From assembly GCF_000331105.1 (NCBI RefSeq), contig NC_020054.1, positions 6,399,815 through 6,463,814 of the forward strand: a DNA stretch of 64,000 nt, written 5' to 3'. This document shows positions 52,051 to 61,082 of the stretch, one piece after another. The notes below the pieces were generated by a model that saw nothing but the letters and a program-made list of their open reading frames with translations, had not been told where the DNA came from and made no database searches. Every line of letters begins with the position of its first letter. Positions within the stretch are counted from its first letter, which is position 1. The position numbers and the translations under genes were made by a program. The stretch is from Fibrella aestuarina BUZ 2. Its GTDB lineage: Bacteria; Bacteroidota; Bacteroidia; Cytophagales; Spirosomataceae.

Positions 52051-52860
52051 CTAATTCTTGATGAAGTAAGGCGAGCCGTCGGGGAAGGACGCTTTACTAT
52101 ACCCCTCGATAACTAGCTCTTGAGGCGCATTGCTGGGCGGCTCCAAGCCCCCCGTGCCTGTATCGCCGCCCCCAAAGCAACGGGTACGTCCCCGATCCCA
52201 GGGATCTTCCGTTATCTGCACATCGGAGCGAACTAACATGTTGCGGCCCCGAATAATGAATGCATCTCTTAGGAATTGGCGACTCACGTTCTGAACCACC
52301 CACCATTGGCCCCGAAAGAAGCGTCCGTCTACCCGATCATTCGTCAGGTTCCAGAAGCCAATGGGGATGATAGCCCCATCACTAGCCGCATTGAAGCGGG
52401 GGCTACACTTAACTCGGTACGAGTATGGCGTATTGCCCGATTCAAAGATTGATGCGGGTTGGAAGTTGTTCACACTAAAACCCTGTTGGTCGCCAGCATC
52501 ACCCTCAAAACAGCCCACATTGAGGTTACCAGGCTGGCCCGCAATATCCGTACGTTGCAAAAAAGCCCGGCCTCGAACGAGAAATTCGTCATTCCCTATA
52601 ATCTGGGCTACGTACTGCTTATTGTCACCGGGATTGATGAGTGCCTGCAAGCGGCTGTTGGTCACCGTCCAGGTACCCAAAAAACTACCATTATCGTAGA
52701 TATTACATCCTGGATCACCGGTTTTGGCGCCGCGGTTATTAACACTAGTAGGTTGAGCTGCGCTGTCTTTATCGCGTTCGCAGCTGACAGGGACGGTCAG
52801 TAAGCCGCCCAACACCAGATAGGCACCGATGCGAATCAGGCCTGTTTTGTAGAGATTCAT
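52051..52860 (-). CDS. Hypothetical lipoprotein
   Basis: 269 aa. The signal ends in VPVSC with Cys27 as lipidation site, followed by a polar linker. The mature part has four to five cysteines (C52 in PGCNIYD, VGCFEGD, VKCSPRF, TRCFGG) and several aromatic-rich strands (FRGQWWVVQNVSRQFLRDAF). No family was recognised. It stands alone between a tRNA and a decayed gene and may be an accessory envelope protein. Composition is less GC-rich than the neighbours in some stretches, but not clearly foreign. Confidence 0.7.
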   Translation of the reverse strand: MNLYKTGLIRIGAYLVLGGLLTVPVSCERDKDSAAQPTSVNNRGAKTGDPGCNIYDNGSFLGTWTVTNSRLQALINPGDNKQYVAQIIGNDEFLVRGRAFLQRTDIAGQPGNLNVGCFEGDAGDQQGFSVNNFQPASIFESGNTPYSYRVKCSPRFNAASDGAIIPIGFWNLTNDRVDGRFFRGQWWVVQNVSRQFLRDAFIIRGRNMLVRSDVQITEDPWDRGRTRCFGGGDTGTGGLEPPSNAPQELVIEGYSKASFPDGSPYFIKN

Positions 52861-53000
52861 ATACGTGTATTGAGTGTTTGATTACTCCATAAAGGTCTAT
52901 TTGATCTACAATTAATACAATCAGTGAAACCACTGCTTTTTAACTGAACAGGCTAAGGGAATCCCCTTATTCGCCCTTAATCGTGCCGGATGAGTTGACC

Positions 53001-53285
53001 TCATTCGCTGGCCGAACAAAGCGTCAACTTCCGTAGGCCATTCTCTTTATGGCTTTCGACTGTCTCGACACGGATGCGTCGAGGCTAAACAATATCCCGA
53101 TTGGTGTAGCCTGAAGCTACCAAGCTCACTATCGCACACTCTTGGCAAGTCAACAAACTATCGAATTGGATGGGCGTTGATAGGGGGATTTCCCTATGCC
53201 GATCAGCCAGGTCAGACGAACTAAAGCGATACCCATTGGCGCTGCAAAACCAGTGGCGCCATGAAATTGGCGAAGCTTTCTGCAC
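53001..53285 (-). pseudogene. LuxR-type regulator remnant with an in-frame amber codon
   Basis: The minus-strand frame reads LLTCQECAIVSLVASGYTNR, DIV, then TAG (53085-53087), and continues in the same frame with PRRIRVETVESHKENG and LRKLTLCSASE before TGA at 53001. Together this is a GerE/LuxR helix-turn-helix, LT..E...VSLVASGYTNRDIV-x-RRIRVETVESHKENGLRKL, with the stop inside the turn before the recognition helix. Upstream (53306-53537) the frame is broken by a stop and a shift; remnants such as FPGVQPFVLACAIV and ITGTYWQLTKGKKTNR are visible. No full-length product is possible without readthrough. The rest of the gap 52861-53621 has nothing else. Confidence 0.55.
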
Positions 53286-53621
53286 TACGATGGATATAAG
53301 TTGTCTCAGGATCGCTGGGCCTTATCGATGCCTGCTTTGCTTAATGCCAAACGCTGGTCGCAAAGCACCGACTGAACGACAAGCCGATTCGTCTTCTTTC
53401 CTTTCGTCAATTGCCAGTAGGTACCGGTGATTTTTTTCGATTCTAGGCAAACGATTGCGCAGGCCAGTACAAACGGTTGCACACCCGGAAAGCCCGTTTT
53501 TTGTCCTTTTAACGAAAACATAATCCTTTACTTCCAATGCTGGCCTTAATAGGTTTAGGTATTCGTTCGGAGCGTTGATATCAACGAAACGATTATCCGA
53601 CGCTCATAAACGCTGTTTTTG

Positions 53622-55013
53622 ATGCGCCCAACAACTCGACGTACTTTCCTGAAAACCGCGGCTCTGAGCAGTGCCGCCCTGTCGCTGCAGCCCGCACTAG
53701 CCGCCTCGTCGCTGACGACAAACCACCCGCCCATGCTGGACAAGGTACGGCTGGCCTTCATAGGGGTTGGGTTGCGGGGGCGTAACCACCTGCAACAGGC
53801 GCTTTACCGGCCCGATGTGGAGATCACCGCACTTTGCGATGTGTCAGCCGACAGCATCGCCAGGGCCACTGCTCTGATTGAGAAAGCGGGGCGGAAGGCC
53901 CCGGCCACGTACACGAAAGGCGATGAGGCGTTCAGAGACATGCTCAAGCGCGACGACATCGATGGGGTGGTGATTGCTACGCCCTGGGAATGGCACGTGC
54001 CGATGGCCGTGGCGACCATGAAAGCCGGTAAATATGCCGGTGTCGAGGTGTCGGCTACAGTCACGCTCAAGGAGGCCTGGGATTTGGTCGATGCGTTTGA
54101 GAAAACGGGCGCCCACTGCATGCTGCTGGAAAACGTATGCTACCGGCGCGATGTCATGGCGATCCTGAACATGGTGCGGCAGGGTATGTTTGGCGAACTG
54201 ACATACACCCACTGCGGCTACGAGCACGACCTGCGCAACATTAAATTCAATGATGGCAAATCCGTCTCGGGTGTTGGGGCTGAGTTTGGGAAGGGGGGCT
54301 TTTCTGAAGCAAGCTGGCGTACGCAGCACTCCGTGGATCGAAACGGCGACCTGTACCCGACGCATGGCCTTGGCCCGGTGGCCCACTGGCTCAACATCAA
54401 CCGGGGCAACCAATTCGTCCGGCTGACCAGCATGGCGACCAAAAGTCGGGGCCTGCACAAGTACGTGGTCGATCACGGCGGAGCCGATCACCCTAACGCC
54501 AAGGTAAACTTCAAGCTGGGGGACGTGGTCACGACGATGGTGGAATGCGCCAACGGCGAGAACATTATGATCATCCACGATACCAACTCGCCCCGCCCCT
54601 ACTCGCTGGGATTCCGGGCGCAGGGTACGCAGGGCATCTGGATGGATGACGGCGACCAGATTTACCTGGAAGCGGCAAATGGCAAACCGCTAAGCCCCAA
54701 GCCGCACACCTGGGAGCCCTTTGCTCCGTATCAGGAGAAATACGACCATCCGCTCTGGAAAGAACACGGCCAGAATGCCCAGAATGCGGGCCACGGGGGC
54801 ATCGACTTTTTCGTGTTACGCGCCTTTATCGAATCGATTAAAAAGCAGGTAGCGCCCCCCATCGACGTCTACGATGCCGCTGCCTGGAGTGCCATCAGTC
54901 CGCTCTCGGAAGAGAGTATTGCCAAGGGCAGCAAGCCCATCGACATCCCCGATTTCACGCGAGGCAAGTGGAAGACAAACAAACCCATTTTCGGGCTTAA
55001 CGCCGTGTACTAA
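53622..55013 (+). CDS. Gfo/Idh/MocA-fold glycosidase-like protein, GH109 type
   Basis: 463 aa; the ATG at 53622 follows an in-frame TTG. A Tat-type signal (TRRTFLKTAALSSAALSLQP) directs export of the folded, cofactor-bound protein. The Rossmann part begins KVRLAFIGVGLRGRNHLQQA; ALCDVSADS, TPWEWHVPMAVATMKAGKY and CMLLENVCYRRDVMAILNMV follow. LYPTHGLGPVAHWLNINRG and the Tyr/His positions match GH109, which uses NAD in an elimination-type mechanism on alpha-N-acetylgalactosaminides. Other Gfo/Idh oxidoreductases lack this YPTHGLGP pattern, so GH109 is preferred over a plain dehydrogenase. It precedes the SusC/SusD genes by 189 bp. Confidence 0.85.
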   Translation: MRPTTRRTFLKTAALSSAALSLQPALAASSLTTNHPPMLDKVRLAFIGVGLRGRNHLQQALYRPDVEITALCDVSADSIARATALIEKAGRKAPATYTKGDEAFRDMLKRDDIDGVVIATPWEWHVPMAVATMKAGKYAGVEVSATVTLKEAWDLVDAFEKTGAHCMLLENVCYRRDVMAILNMVRQGMFGELTYTHCGYEHDLRNIKFNDGKSVSGVGAEFGKGGFSEASWRTQHSVDRNGDLYPTHGLGPVAHWLNINRGNQFVRLTSMATKSRGLHKYVVDHGGADHPNAKVNFKLGDVVTTMVECANGENIMIIHDTNSPRPYSLGFRAQGTQGIWMDDGDQIYLEAANGKPLSPKPHTWEPFAPYQEKYDHPLWKEHGQNAQNAGHGGIDFFVLRAFIESIKKQVAPPIDVYDAAAWSAISPLSEESIAKGSKPIDIPDFTRGKWKTNKPIFGLNAVY

Positions 55014-55202
55014 CCACCAATCAGCCACAGCATCACCTGGGCAGAGTCAGGCGCAAACTGACCCTGGTTGGAACCCCTATATCCGCTCCGTTGCCAGTAC
55101 GCTTTACCCAACTCACCTACACGCGCTGCGGACCGCTTACCTCCGGACACCTCAACCCACTGACTGTAAATCATTTATCACCCTTTTAAGCTCTTCATCC
55201 AT

Positions 55203-58181
55203 ATGCACCAAACGTATCTACCGATTACACGCACCCTTAGTCAGGCGATTCGCTGGCTGTGGTTACTGGCACTGCTCGCTTCACCGCTGGGTATGTGGGC
55301 TCAGTCAGCCGTGACGGTTAGTGGCGTAGTCACTGACGTCGAAAATGGCCAGGGGCTCCCCGGCGTCAATGTGGTAGTCAAGGGGTCGCCGCGCGGCACC
55401 ACAACCGATGGCAACGGACAGTATAAACTAGCCGTTGCTGACGCCAGTGCGGTGCTGGTCTTCAGTTCCGTTGGGTACGTGTCGCAGGAGGCGACCGTCG
55501 GGACGCAGACGAGCCTCAATATTCAGTTGGTCAGCGACAGCAAAAGCCTGAACGAAGTGGTCGTGTTGGGCTATACCACCACCACGCAGAAAAACCTGAC
55601 GGGCGCGGCCCAGGCCGTTTCCGGCAAGGAACTCAAGGACGTGACGACCAACAACGTGCAGCAGATGCTCCAGGGAAAGGCTGCGGGGGTTTTCGTTGGC
55701 AACAGTTCCGGCGACCCGCGCGTCCCCCCCAAGATACTGATCCGGGGCGTGGGTACGTTGACGGCCAGTTCGGACCCGCTGTACGTGGTCGACGGGGTCA
55801 TTGGCGGCATCCCGAACCCCAGCGACATTGAAACGCTGACGGTGCTGAAAGATGCCTCGGCAACGGCACTGTATGGGGCGCGGGCTTCTAACGGGGTCAT
55901 TGTCGTGACCACCAAACGGGGAGCCCTGGGCAAAACCCAGTTTACGGCCCGGCTGAACAAAGGGCTGGGTTACCTGAGCCTGGGCAACTTCCGGTTGCTG
56001 AACGGGCAGGAACTGTATGATCTGCAAAAAGCGGTGTTTCAGCGCGACCGCCCAACGGGGGTCCTCACCGATTACCTGCCGACGCCCGACGCCAACGCCA
56101 ACACGAACTGGTTTGATCTGGCCTTCCGGCCCGCCAGCAATACCCTCGCCGAACTGAGTGCGGCCGGTGGCAGCGACAAAACCCGCTTTTACCTCAGCAC
56201 CAACTACTACCAGGAAAAGGGGATTCTGGACAAAACAGGGTTGGATCGGTTTGGCCTGCGGCTCAACTTTAATCACAACATCAGCGACAAGTTTCGGGTG
56301 GGCCTCAACACGGCCGCCACAGTCACGCGTGGCTTCGACAACAATGGCGGGGCGCTCTATGCCGCCTACACTTACCTGCCTTACGATGACCCGTATGCCA
56401 ACGGATTGCCTTACAACCCGGTAACCGGCGAGAAAAAATGGTATGGCCGCGACAACGCCAACTTCATCTACAACCGGCAGTTCATTAATTTCAAGGAGAA
56501 TACGCTCAATGGCGATGTGTTGCTGAAAGCCGAGTATGACCTCCTGCCCTGGCTCACGTTTACCACCTCCAACCGGGCGCAGGGCACAAACTATGCCTAT
56601 GACAGTTACGAGGATATGCAGGGGCCATCAGCGGCCGACGTGATGGGTCGGCTATCGGGCTATAATGAGCGCAGTTATACGCTGCTTACCTCCGACCTGC
56701 TTCGCTTCAAGCATAATTTTGGCAATGGCCATACCCTCGACGGACTGGCCGGTTACGAGTACCAGACGTATTACTACGAATCGCTCTGGGCAACCGGTAA
56801 AGGCATTTATTCGGGGCTGGACATCCTGGATGCCACCTCGCAGCCGGAATCCATTGGCGGGTCAAAGACCGAAAACTCCTTCCAGTCGGGGCTGTTCCAG
56901 GCGAATTACGGCTACAAAGACAAATACCTGCTCACGACCTCGTTCCGCCGTGATGGCTCATCAAAGTTCGGGCGCAACAAGAAATACGGTAATTTCTACG
57001 CCGTTGGCCTAACCTGGCTGGCCTCCAACGAGGCGTTTCTGAGCAACAACGCCACCATCAATAACCTGAAAGTCCGGCTCAGCTACGGCACCACGGGCAA
57101 CGCCGACGGGATCAACGATTACGCAGCCCAGGGGCTTTACAGCCTGACGGGGCAATATGCCGGCGTGCCCTCGGCTTATCCAACCCGGATCGAAAACCCG
57201 AATCTGTCGTGGGAGGTATCTAATAACGCCAACATCGGCGTCGATGCCACGCTGTGGAACCGCCTGACGGTTTCGGTCGACGTTTACAATCGCCTGACCA
57301 ACAACCTACTCTTCAGCCGTCCGTTGCAGGGAACCAGCGGTTATTCGTCCATTACGGAAAACGTGGGGGCCGTTCGCAATCAGGGTCTTGAAGTTATCCT
57401 CTCGGCCGACATTCTTCAGAAAACGGCGCTGAAATGGCGCGCTGAAATCAACGCGGGCCTGAACCGGAACCAGGTAACGGCCCTTTACGGCGACCGGACA
57501 TTCGTGGCCAACGGGCAGCGTCCCTACGCGCTCAACACGCCACTCAACAGTTGGTACATGCGCCGGTGGTCGGGCGTCGACCCGGCCAATGGTGATCCGC
57601 TCTGGCAGAAAATCAATCCGGACGGCACCGCCACCACCACCAACAACTACAACGAGGCGACGCTCCAGTTTATCGGTAACAATGCCAACCCGAAGCTGTT
57701 CGGCGGCATCCGGCAAATGCTGAGCTGGAAAGGCCTTGAGCTGAACGGGTTCTTTACCTACTCGGTGGGGGCAACGCTCTACAACGGGGCGCGTAACCTG
57801 TTCGATAATGACGGTGCCTACGACCGCTACAACCTGCTGGCCCTGCAACCTGGCTGGAGCCGCTGGGAGAAGCCCGGCGACGTGGCCACCCATCCCAAAT
57901 ACATTATCGGCGGCAACAAAAATGCCCAGCGCCCTTCCTCGCGTTTTCTCGAAAACGGCAACTACCTGCGCCTACGGAACGTGACGATCAGCTACGAATT
58001 ACCCAAAGCGCTCGTCAGCCGGGCCAGGCTGGGTAGTGTTAGGCTGTCGGCATCGGGCGATAACCTGTTCACGCTCACGAAGTTTTCGGGCATCGACCCC
58101 GACGTTACCGAGACGGGTGACGTGGGGACGAAGTATCCTTTCAGCAAGAAATTCATCCTGGGCGTTCAACTCACTTTCTAA
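55203..58181 (+). CDS. SusC/RagA family TonB-linked outer-membrane protein
   Basis: 992 aa. Signal peptide of about 36 residues; a carboxypeptidase-like domain (VTVSGVVTDVENGQGLPGVN with GTTTDGNGQYKL), a plug with DVTTNNVQQMLQGKAAGVFV, ILIRGVGTLTASSDPLYVVD and the SusC signature DIETLTVLKDASATALYGAR, then a large barrel ending in KFILGVQLTF with terminal Phe. SusC forms the import channel for oligosaccharides together with SusD, encoded 12 bp downstream. It is the second gene of the polysaccharide-utilization cluster on the plus strand. Confidence 0.95.
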   Translation: MHQTYLPITRTLSQAIRWLWLLALLASPLGMWAQSAVTVSGVVTDVENGQGLPGVNVVVKGSPRGTTTDGNGQYKLAVADASAVLVFSSVGYVSQEATVGTQTSLNIQLVSDSKSLNEVVVLGYTTTTQKNLTGAAQAVSGKELKDVTTNNVQQMLQGKAAGVFVGNSSGDPRVPPKILIRGVGTLTASSDPLYVVDGVIGGIPNPSDIETLTVLKDASATALYGARASNGVIVVTTKRGALGKTQFTARLNKGLGYLSLGNFRLLNGQELYDLQKAVFQRDRPTGVLTDYLPTPDANANTNWFDLAFRPASNTLAELSAAGGSDKTRFYLSTNYYQEKGILDKTGLDRFGLRLNFNHNISDKFRVGLNTAATVTRGFDNNGGALYAAYTYLPYDDPYANGLPYNPVTGEKKWYGRDNANFIYNRQFINFKENTLNGDVLLKAEYDLLPWLTFTTSNRAQGTNYAYDSYEDMQGPSAADVMGRLSGYNERSYTLLTSDLLRFKHNFGNGHTLDGLAGYEYQTYYYESLWATGKGIYSGLDILDATSQPESIGGSKTENSFQSGLFQANYGYKDKYLLTTSFRRDGSSKFGRNKKYGNFYAVGLTWLASNEAFLSNNATINNLKVRLSYGTTGNADGINDYAAQGLYSLTGQYAGVPSAYPTRIENPNLSWEVSNNANIGVDATLWNRLTVSVDVYNRLTNNLLFSRPLQGTSGYSSITENVGAVRNQGLEVILSADILQKTALKWRAEINAGLNRNQVTALYGDRTFVANGQRPYALNTPLNSWYMRRWSGVDPANGDPLWQKINPDGTATTTNNYNEATLQFIGNNANPKLFGGIRQMLSWKGLELNGFFTYSVGATLYNGARNLFDNDGAYDRYNLLALQPGWSRWEKPGDVATHPKYIIGGNKNAQRPSSRFLENGNYLRLRNVTISYELPKALVSRARLGSVRLSASGDNLFTLTKFSGIDPDVTETGDVGTKYPFSKKFILGVQLTF

Positions 58182-58193
58182 GCCACTGCACTC

Positions 58194-59645
58194 ATGAAAA
58201 CGGCTGTTTTCCGCTATACACTGCTGAGTCTGACCCTCCTGGCATCAGCCTGCAGCATCGATAAAGTCCCCTACAATGGCCTTCCTGAAAGCGCCATTCT
58301 GAACGACGTGCAGGGCCTGCGGGCCGCCACCGACGGGAATTACACGTTCATCAAGGATGAGGCCTACACGCGCAACCTGTACATCATGAACGAGTACCCG
58401 GGCGACAACGTCACCCTGAGCGGTACCACCACCGACCCCCTGTTTCTATCCTACACCTACCGCCACACGTCGGATCAGGGCAACACGGTGGCGATCTACC
58501 GGAAAGGCTACCAGATCATCGTTGGCTGCAACAAGGTCATCGGGGTAATCAAGGAAGATGCCTCCGCCGCCACCGACCAGCTGCTGGGCGAAAACCTGTT
58601 TCTGCGGGCCATGGTCCACTTCGATCTGGTTCGGTTGTTTGGCCGCCCTTACACCCAGAGCCCCGAATCGAACCTCGGGATCATTATTAAGACGGACACG
58701 CAACCCGATGATAACGGCAAGCGCGCTACGGTAAAAGACGTGTATGCGTTTATCGTGACCGATTTGCTGCGGGCCGCCAAACTGATGACCGAAGAGAAAT
58801 CGAGCAACTACGCCAGTGCAGCGGTTGCCAATGCGCTGCTTTCGCGGGTGTATCTGTACATGAACGACAATGCCAACGCCATCAAATACGCGGATCTGGT
58901 GATTGCGAGCGGCCACTACACCCTAGCTACCCCAGGGCAGGTGCCCAATTTCTACGCCACCGACAATGAGGAGAATCCGGAGGTCATTTTCGCCATCAAA
59001 CACACGCTGAAAGACGATCGGACCTGGAACTCCATTGGCTCTATGTATTATACCTCGCCGGGGGGCGTGGGCTGGGGCGAAGTGTATGCCTCGCAGGCCT
59101 ACCAGGACCTGGTCAATAAATTTCCGAACGATAAACGCCGTACTTTTCTGGTCAGGAAGCTGACAGCGGCGGGCGTGCAGGAAAAGCGAAACGGCATCGA
59201 CAAGGTCTATATCACCAAATTCTCCAACCAGGGCGGTTTACCCACGCTCAGTTCGCCCATCGTGCTTCGCCTGTCGGAGATGTACCTGAACCGCGCCGAA
59301 GCCTATGCCAAAACCGGCGAAACCGCCAAAGCCATTGCCGATGTCAACCTGATTCGGCAGCGGGCAGGCCTGACCGGCGCTGAACTTTACACCACAACTG
59401 ACCTGAAAGGACTACCGACGGTACTCGACGTGGTGTTGCAGGAACGGCGCCTTGAACTGGCGTTTGAAGGCCACCGACCCTATGATCTGTTTCGCAACAA
59501 CCTGAGTCTGGTTCGCAACTATCCGGGGTATCACAACACGACCAACGGACAGCAAACCGTGCCAGCTACCGATAAGCAGGTCGTCAACCTGATTCCCGAA
59601 ACCGAGATCGTTCTTAACAAAAATCTGGTGCAGAACCCGCTGTAA
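58194..59645 (+). CDS. SusD/RagB family glycan-binding lipoprotein
   Basis: 483 aa. Lipobox ends at Cys20 (LLASAC). The SusD fold shows tetratricopeptide-like helices: LGENLFLRAMVHFDLVRLFG, AAVANALLSRVYLYMND with AIKYADLVI, and a C-terminal LVVLQERRLELAFEGHRPYDLF-like motif (VVLQERRLELAFEGHR). SusD caps the SusC channel and binds the glycan at the surface. Directly after its stop codon lies a hairpin before the DUF3472 gene. Confidence 0.94.
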   Translation: MKTAVFRYTLLSLTLLASACSIDKVPYNGLPESAILNDVQGLRAATDGNYTFIKDEAYTRNLYIMNEYPGDNVTLSGTTTDPLFLSYTYRHTSDQGNTVAIYRKGYQIIVGCNKVIGVIKEDASAATDQLLGENLFLRAMVHFDLVRLFGRPYTQSPESNLGIIIKTDTQPDDNGKRATVKDVYAFIVTDLLRAAKLMTEEKSSNYASAAVANALLSRVYLYMNDNANAIKYADLVIASGHYTLATPGQVPNFYATDNEENPEVIFAIKHTLKDDRTWNSIGSMYYTSPGGVGWGEVYASQAYQDLVNKFPNDKRRTFLVRKLTAAGVQEKRNGIDKVYITKFSNQGGLPTLSSPIVLRLSEMYLNRAEAYAKTGETAKAIADVNLIRQRAGLTGAELYTTTDLKGLPTVLDVVLQERRLELAFEGHRPYDLFRNNLSLVRNYPGYHNTTNGQQTVPATDKQVVNLIPETEIVLNKNLVQNPL

Positions 59646-59656
59646 CCAGCCAATCC

Positions 59657-59700
59657 CGAGCGTCGGCAATAGAGTCCGTTGGGGCTGTTGCCGGCGCTCG
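59657..59700 (+). other. Intercistronic hairpin after the plus-strand susD
   Basis: A 13-bp stem with one wobble (59657-59669 with 59688-59700), 12 bp after the susD stop and 13 bp before the DUF3472 start, without a T-run. It may stabilise the susCD part of the message or partly stop transcription. The minus-strand susD has a matching element. Confidence 0.5.
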
Positions 59701-59713
59701 TCGCCTACCGCCC

Positions 59714-61021
59714 ATGTCGTTTCTAATCCGGACGTATCTACTAAGTGTGCTTCTCGCCAGCCAGCCAATGCTCTCCACGCCGCTCTTCCCAGCTGTGCCT
59801 GCCCCGACCGTTTTGCCAGTTCCTTTGGGTGGCAACAGCTGGGTAACGAGCTCGGCAGAAAACGAGCCTTCGATCACCCAGGAAGGCTTAACCAACTGGA
59901 CCAGTCCGGCGAGCCGGGTAACTACCTACGTTCGGTTTGACCGGTCAGGTACGTTGGCCTTGTCGGCGATGCTGCGCGTTCCGGCGGGCAAGAGTCGGCT
60001 TCGGGTTACGCTGCTGGGGCAGGCCAAAGAGGTCGAGGTTGAGGGGCAGGCCTTCACCAGTCAGGCGCTGGGGCAGTGGATTATCCCGCAGGCAGGCTAC
60101 GTACCCATCGTACTGGAGGGGATCAGCAAGACGGGGGCCGTCTATGCGGACGTTAGGGAGCTAGGTATCAGCGGCGAGGCCGTCGACGAACGTACCTGCT
60201 TCGTCCGCAACAACGAGGGTAATTTCTTCTACTGGGGGCGGCGGGGACCATCGGTGCATCTGCGCTACCCGATTCCAGGCGGCGTCGACGCCGAGTGGTT
60301 TTACAACGAAGTGACGGTGCCAAAAGGCAACGATGTCATTGGTTCCTACTTCATGGCCAACGGCTTCGGCGAAGGGTACTTCGGCATGCAGGTCAATTCC
60401 CCTACCGAACGCCGGATTCTGTTTTCGGTCTGGAGCCCCTTTCATACCGATGACCCCAGTAAAATTCCCGCCGACCAGAAAATTTTGCTCGCCCGAAAAG
60501 GTACCGACGTCACGACCAACGACTTCGGCAACGAGGGATCTGGCGGGCAGAGTTACCTGCGCTACAACTGGCAGGCCGGTCAGACCTACCAGTTCCTGTT
60601 GCACGGCCAGCCGATCGACGGCGGTTACACGCAGTATACGGCCTACTTCAAACCGACCAGCGAACCAACCTGGCGCCTCATCGCCAGTTTCAAACGCCCT
60701 AAAACCACCACGTACCTGAAATCCCTGTACTCCTTTCTGGAAAACTTTACGCCCGAAACTGGTAACCTTCAGCGCGAAGTCAATTTTGGTAACCAGTGGG
60801 TACGTGGTACCGACGGCCAGTGGCACGAGCTAACCAATGCCCAGTTTACGGCCGATAATACAGCCCGAAAAACCTACCGGATGGACTACGCAGGCGGCTT
60901 GCGGCAAAACCAATTTTTTCTCCGCAACTGCGGCTTCTTTTCGAGCTACACCCCCATCAGCACGTCCTTTTCGCGCCCACCCCAACGCAAGCCGCCGACC
61001 ATCGATCTGGACAAACTGTGA
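59714..61021 (+). CDS. Secreted DUF3472/DUF5077 protein of the utilization locus
   Basis: 435 aa. Signal peptide (SFLIRTYLLSVLLASQPML). An N-terminal carbohydrate-binding-like beta domain (GNSWVTSSAENEPSI, LRVPAGKSRLRVTLLGQAKE; DUF5077) is followed by DUF3472 with RNNEGNFFYWGRRGPSVHLR, EWFYNEVTVPKGNDVIGSY, MANGFGEGYFGMQVNS and GGQSYLRYNWQAGQTYQFL. Such proteins are frequent partners of SusC/SusD in Bacteroidota; their substrate is not established. It ends the plus-strand operon and converges with the hydrolase gene 62 bp away. Confidence 0.88.
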   Translation: MSFLIRTYLLSVLLASQPMLSTPLFPAVPAPTVLPVPLGGNSWVTSSAENEPSITQEGLTNWTSPASRVTTYVRFDRSGTLALSAMLRVPAGKSRLRVTLLGQAKEVEVEGQAFTSQALGQWIIPQAGYVPIVLEGISKTGAVYADVRELGISGEAVDERTCFVRNNEGNFFYWGRRGPSVHLRYPIPGGVDAEWFYNEVTVPKGNDVIGSYFMANGFGEGYFGMQVNSPTERRILFSVWSPFHTDDPSKIPADQKILLARKGTDVTTNDFGNEGSGGQSYLRYNWQAGQTYQFLLHGQPIDGGYTQYTAYFKPTSEPTWRLIASFKRPKTTTYLKSLYSFLENFTPETGNLQREVNFGNQWVRGTDGQWHELTNAQFTADNTARKTYRMDYAGGLRQNQFFLRNCGFFSSYTPISTSFSRPPQRKPPTIDLDKL

Positions 61022-61082
61022 CTTACCCTCCCCCGGTTCAGCGGGCAGGACCTACGTCATTTCGGCCGGTTTCACCAGCGCC

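Noticed and set aside
55428..56276. 282-codon minus-strand frame opposite the SusC gene
   Set aside because: SusC identity is certain; the antisense product is Gln/Val/Arg-rich and has no start context.
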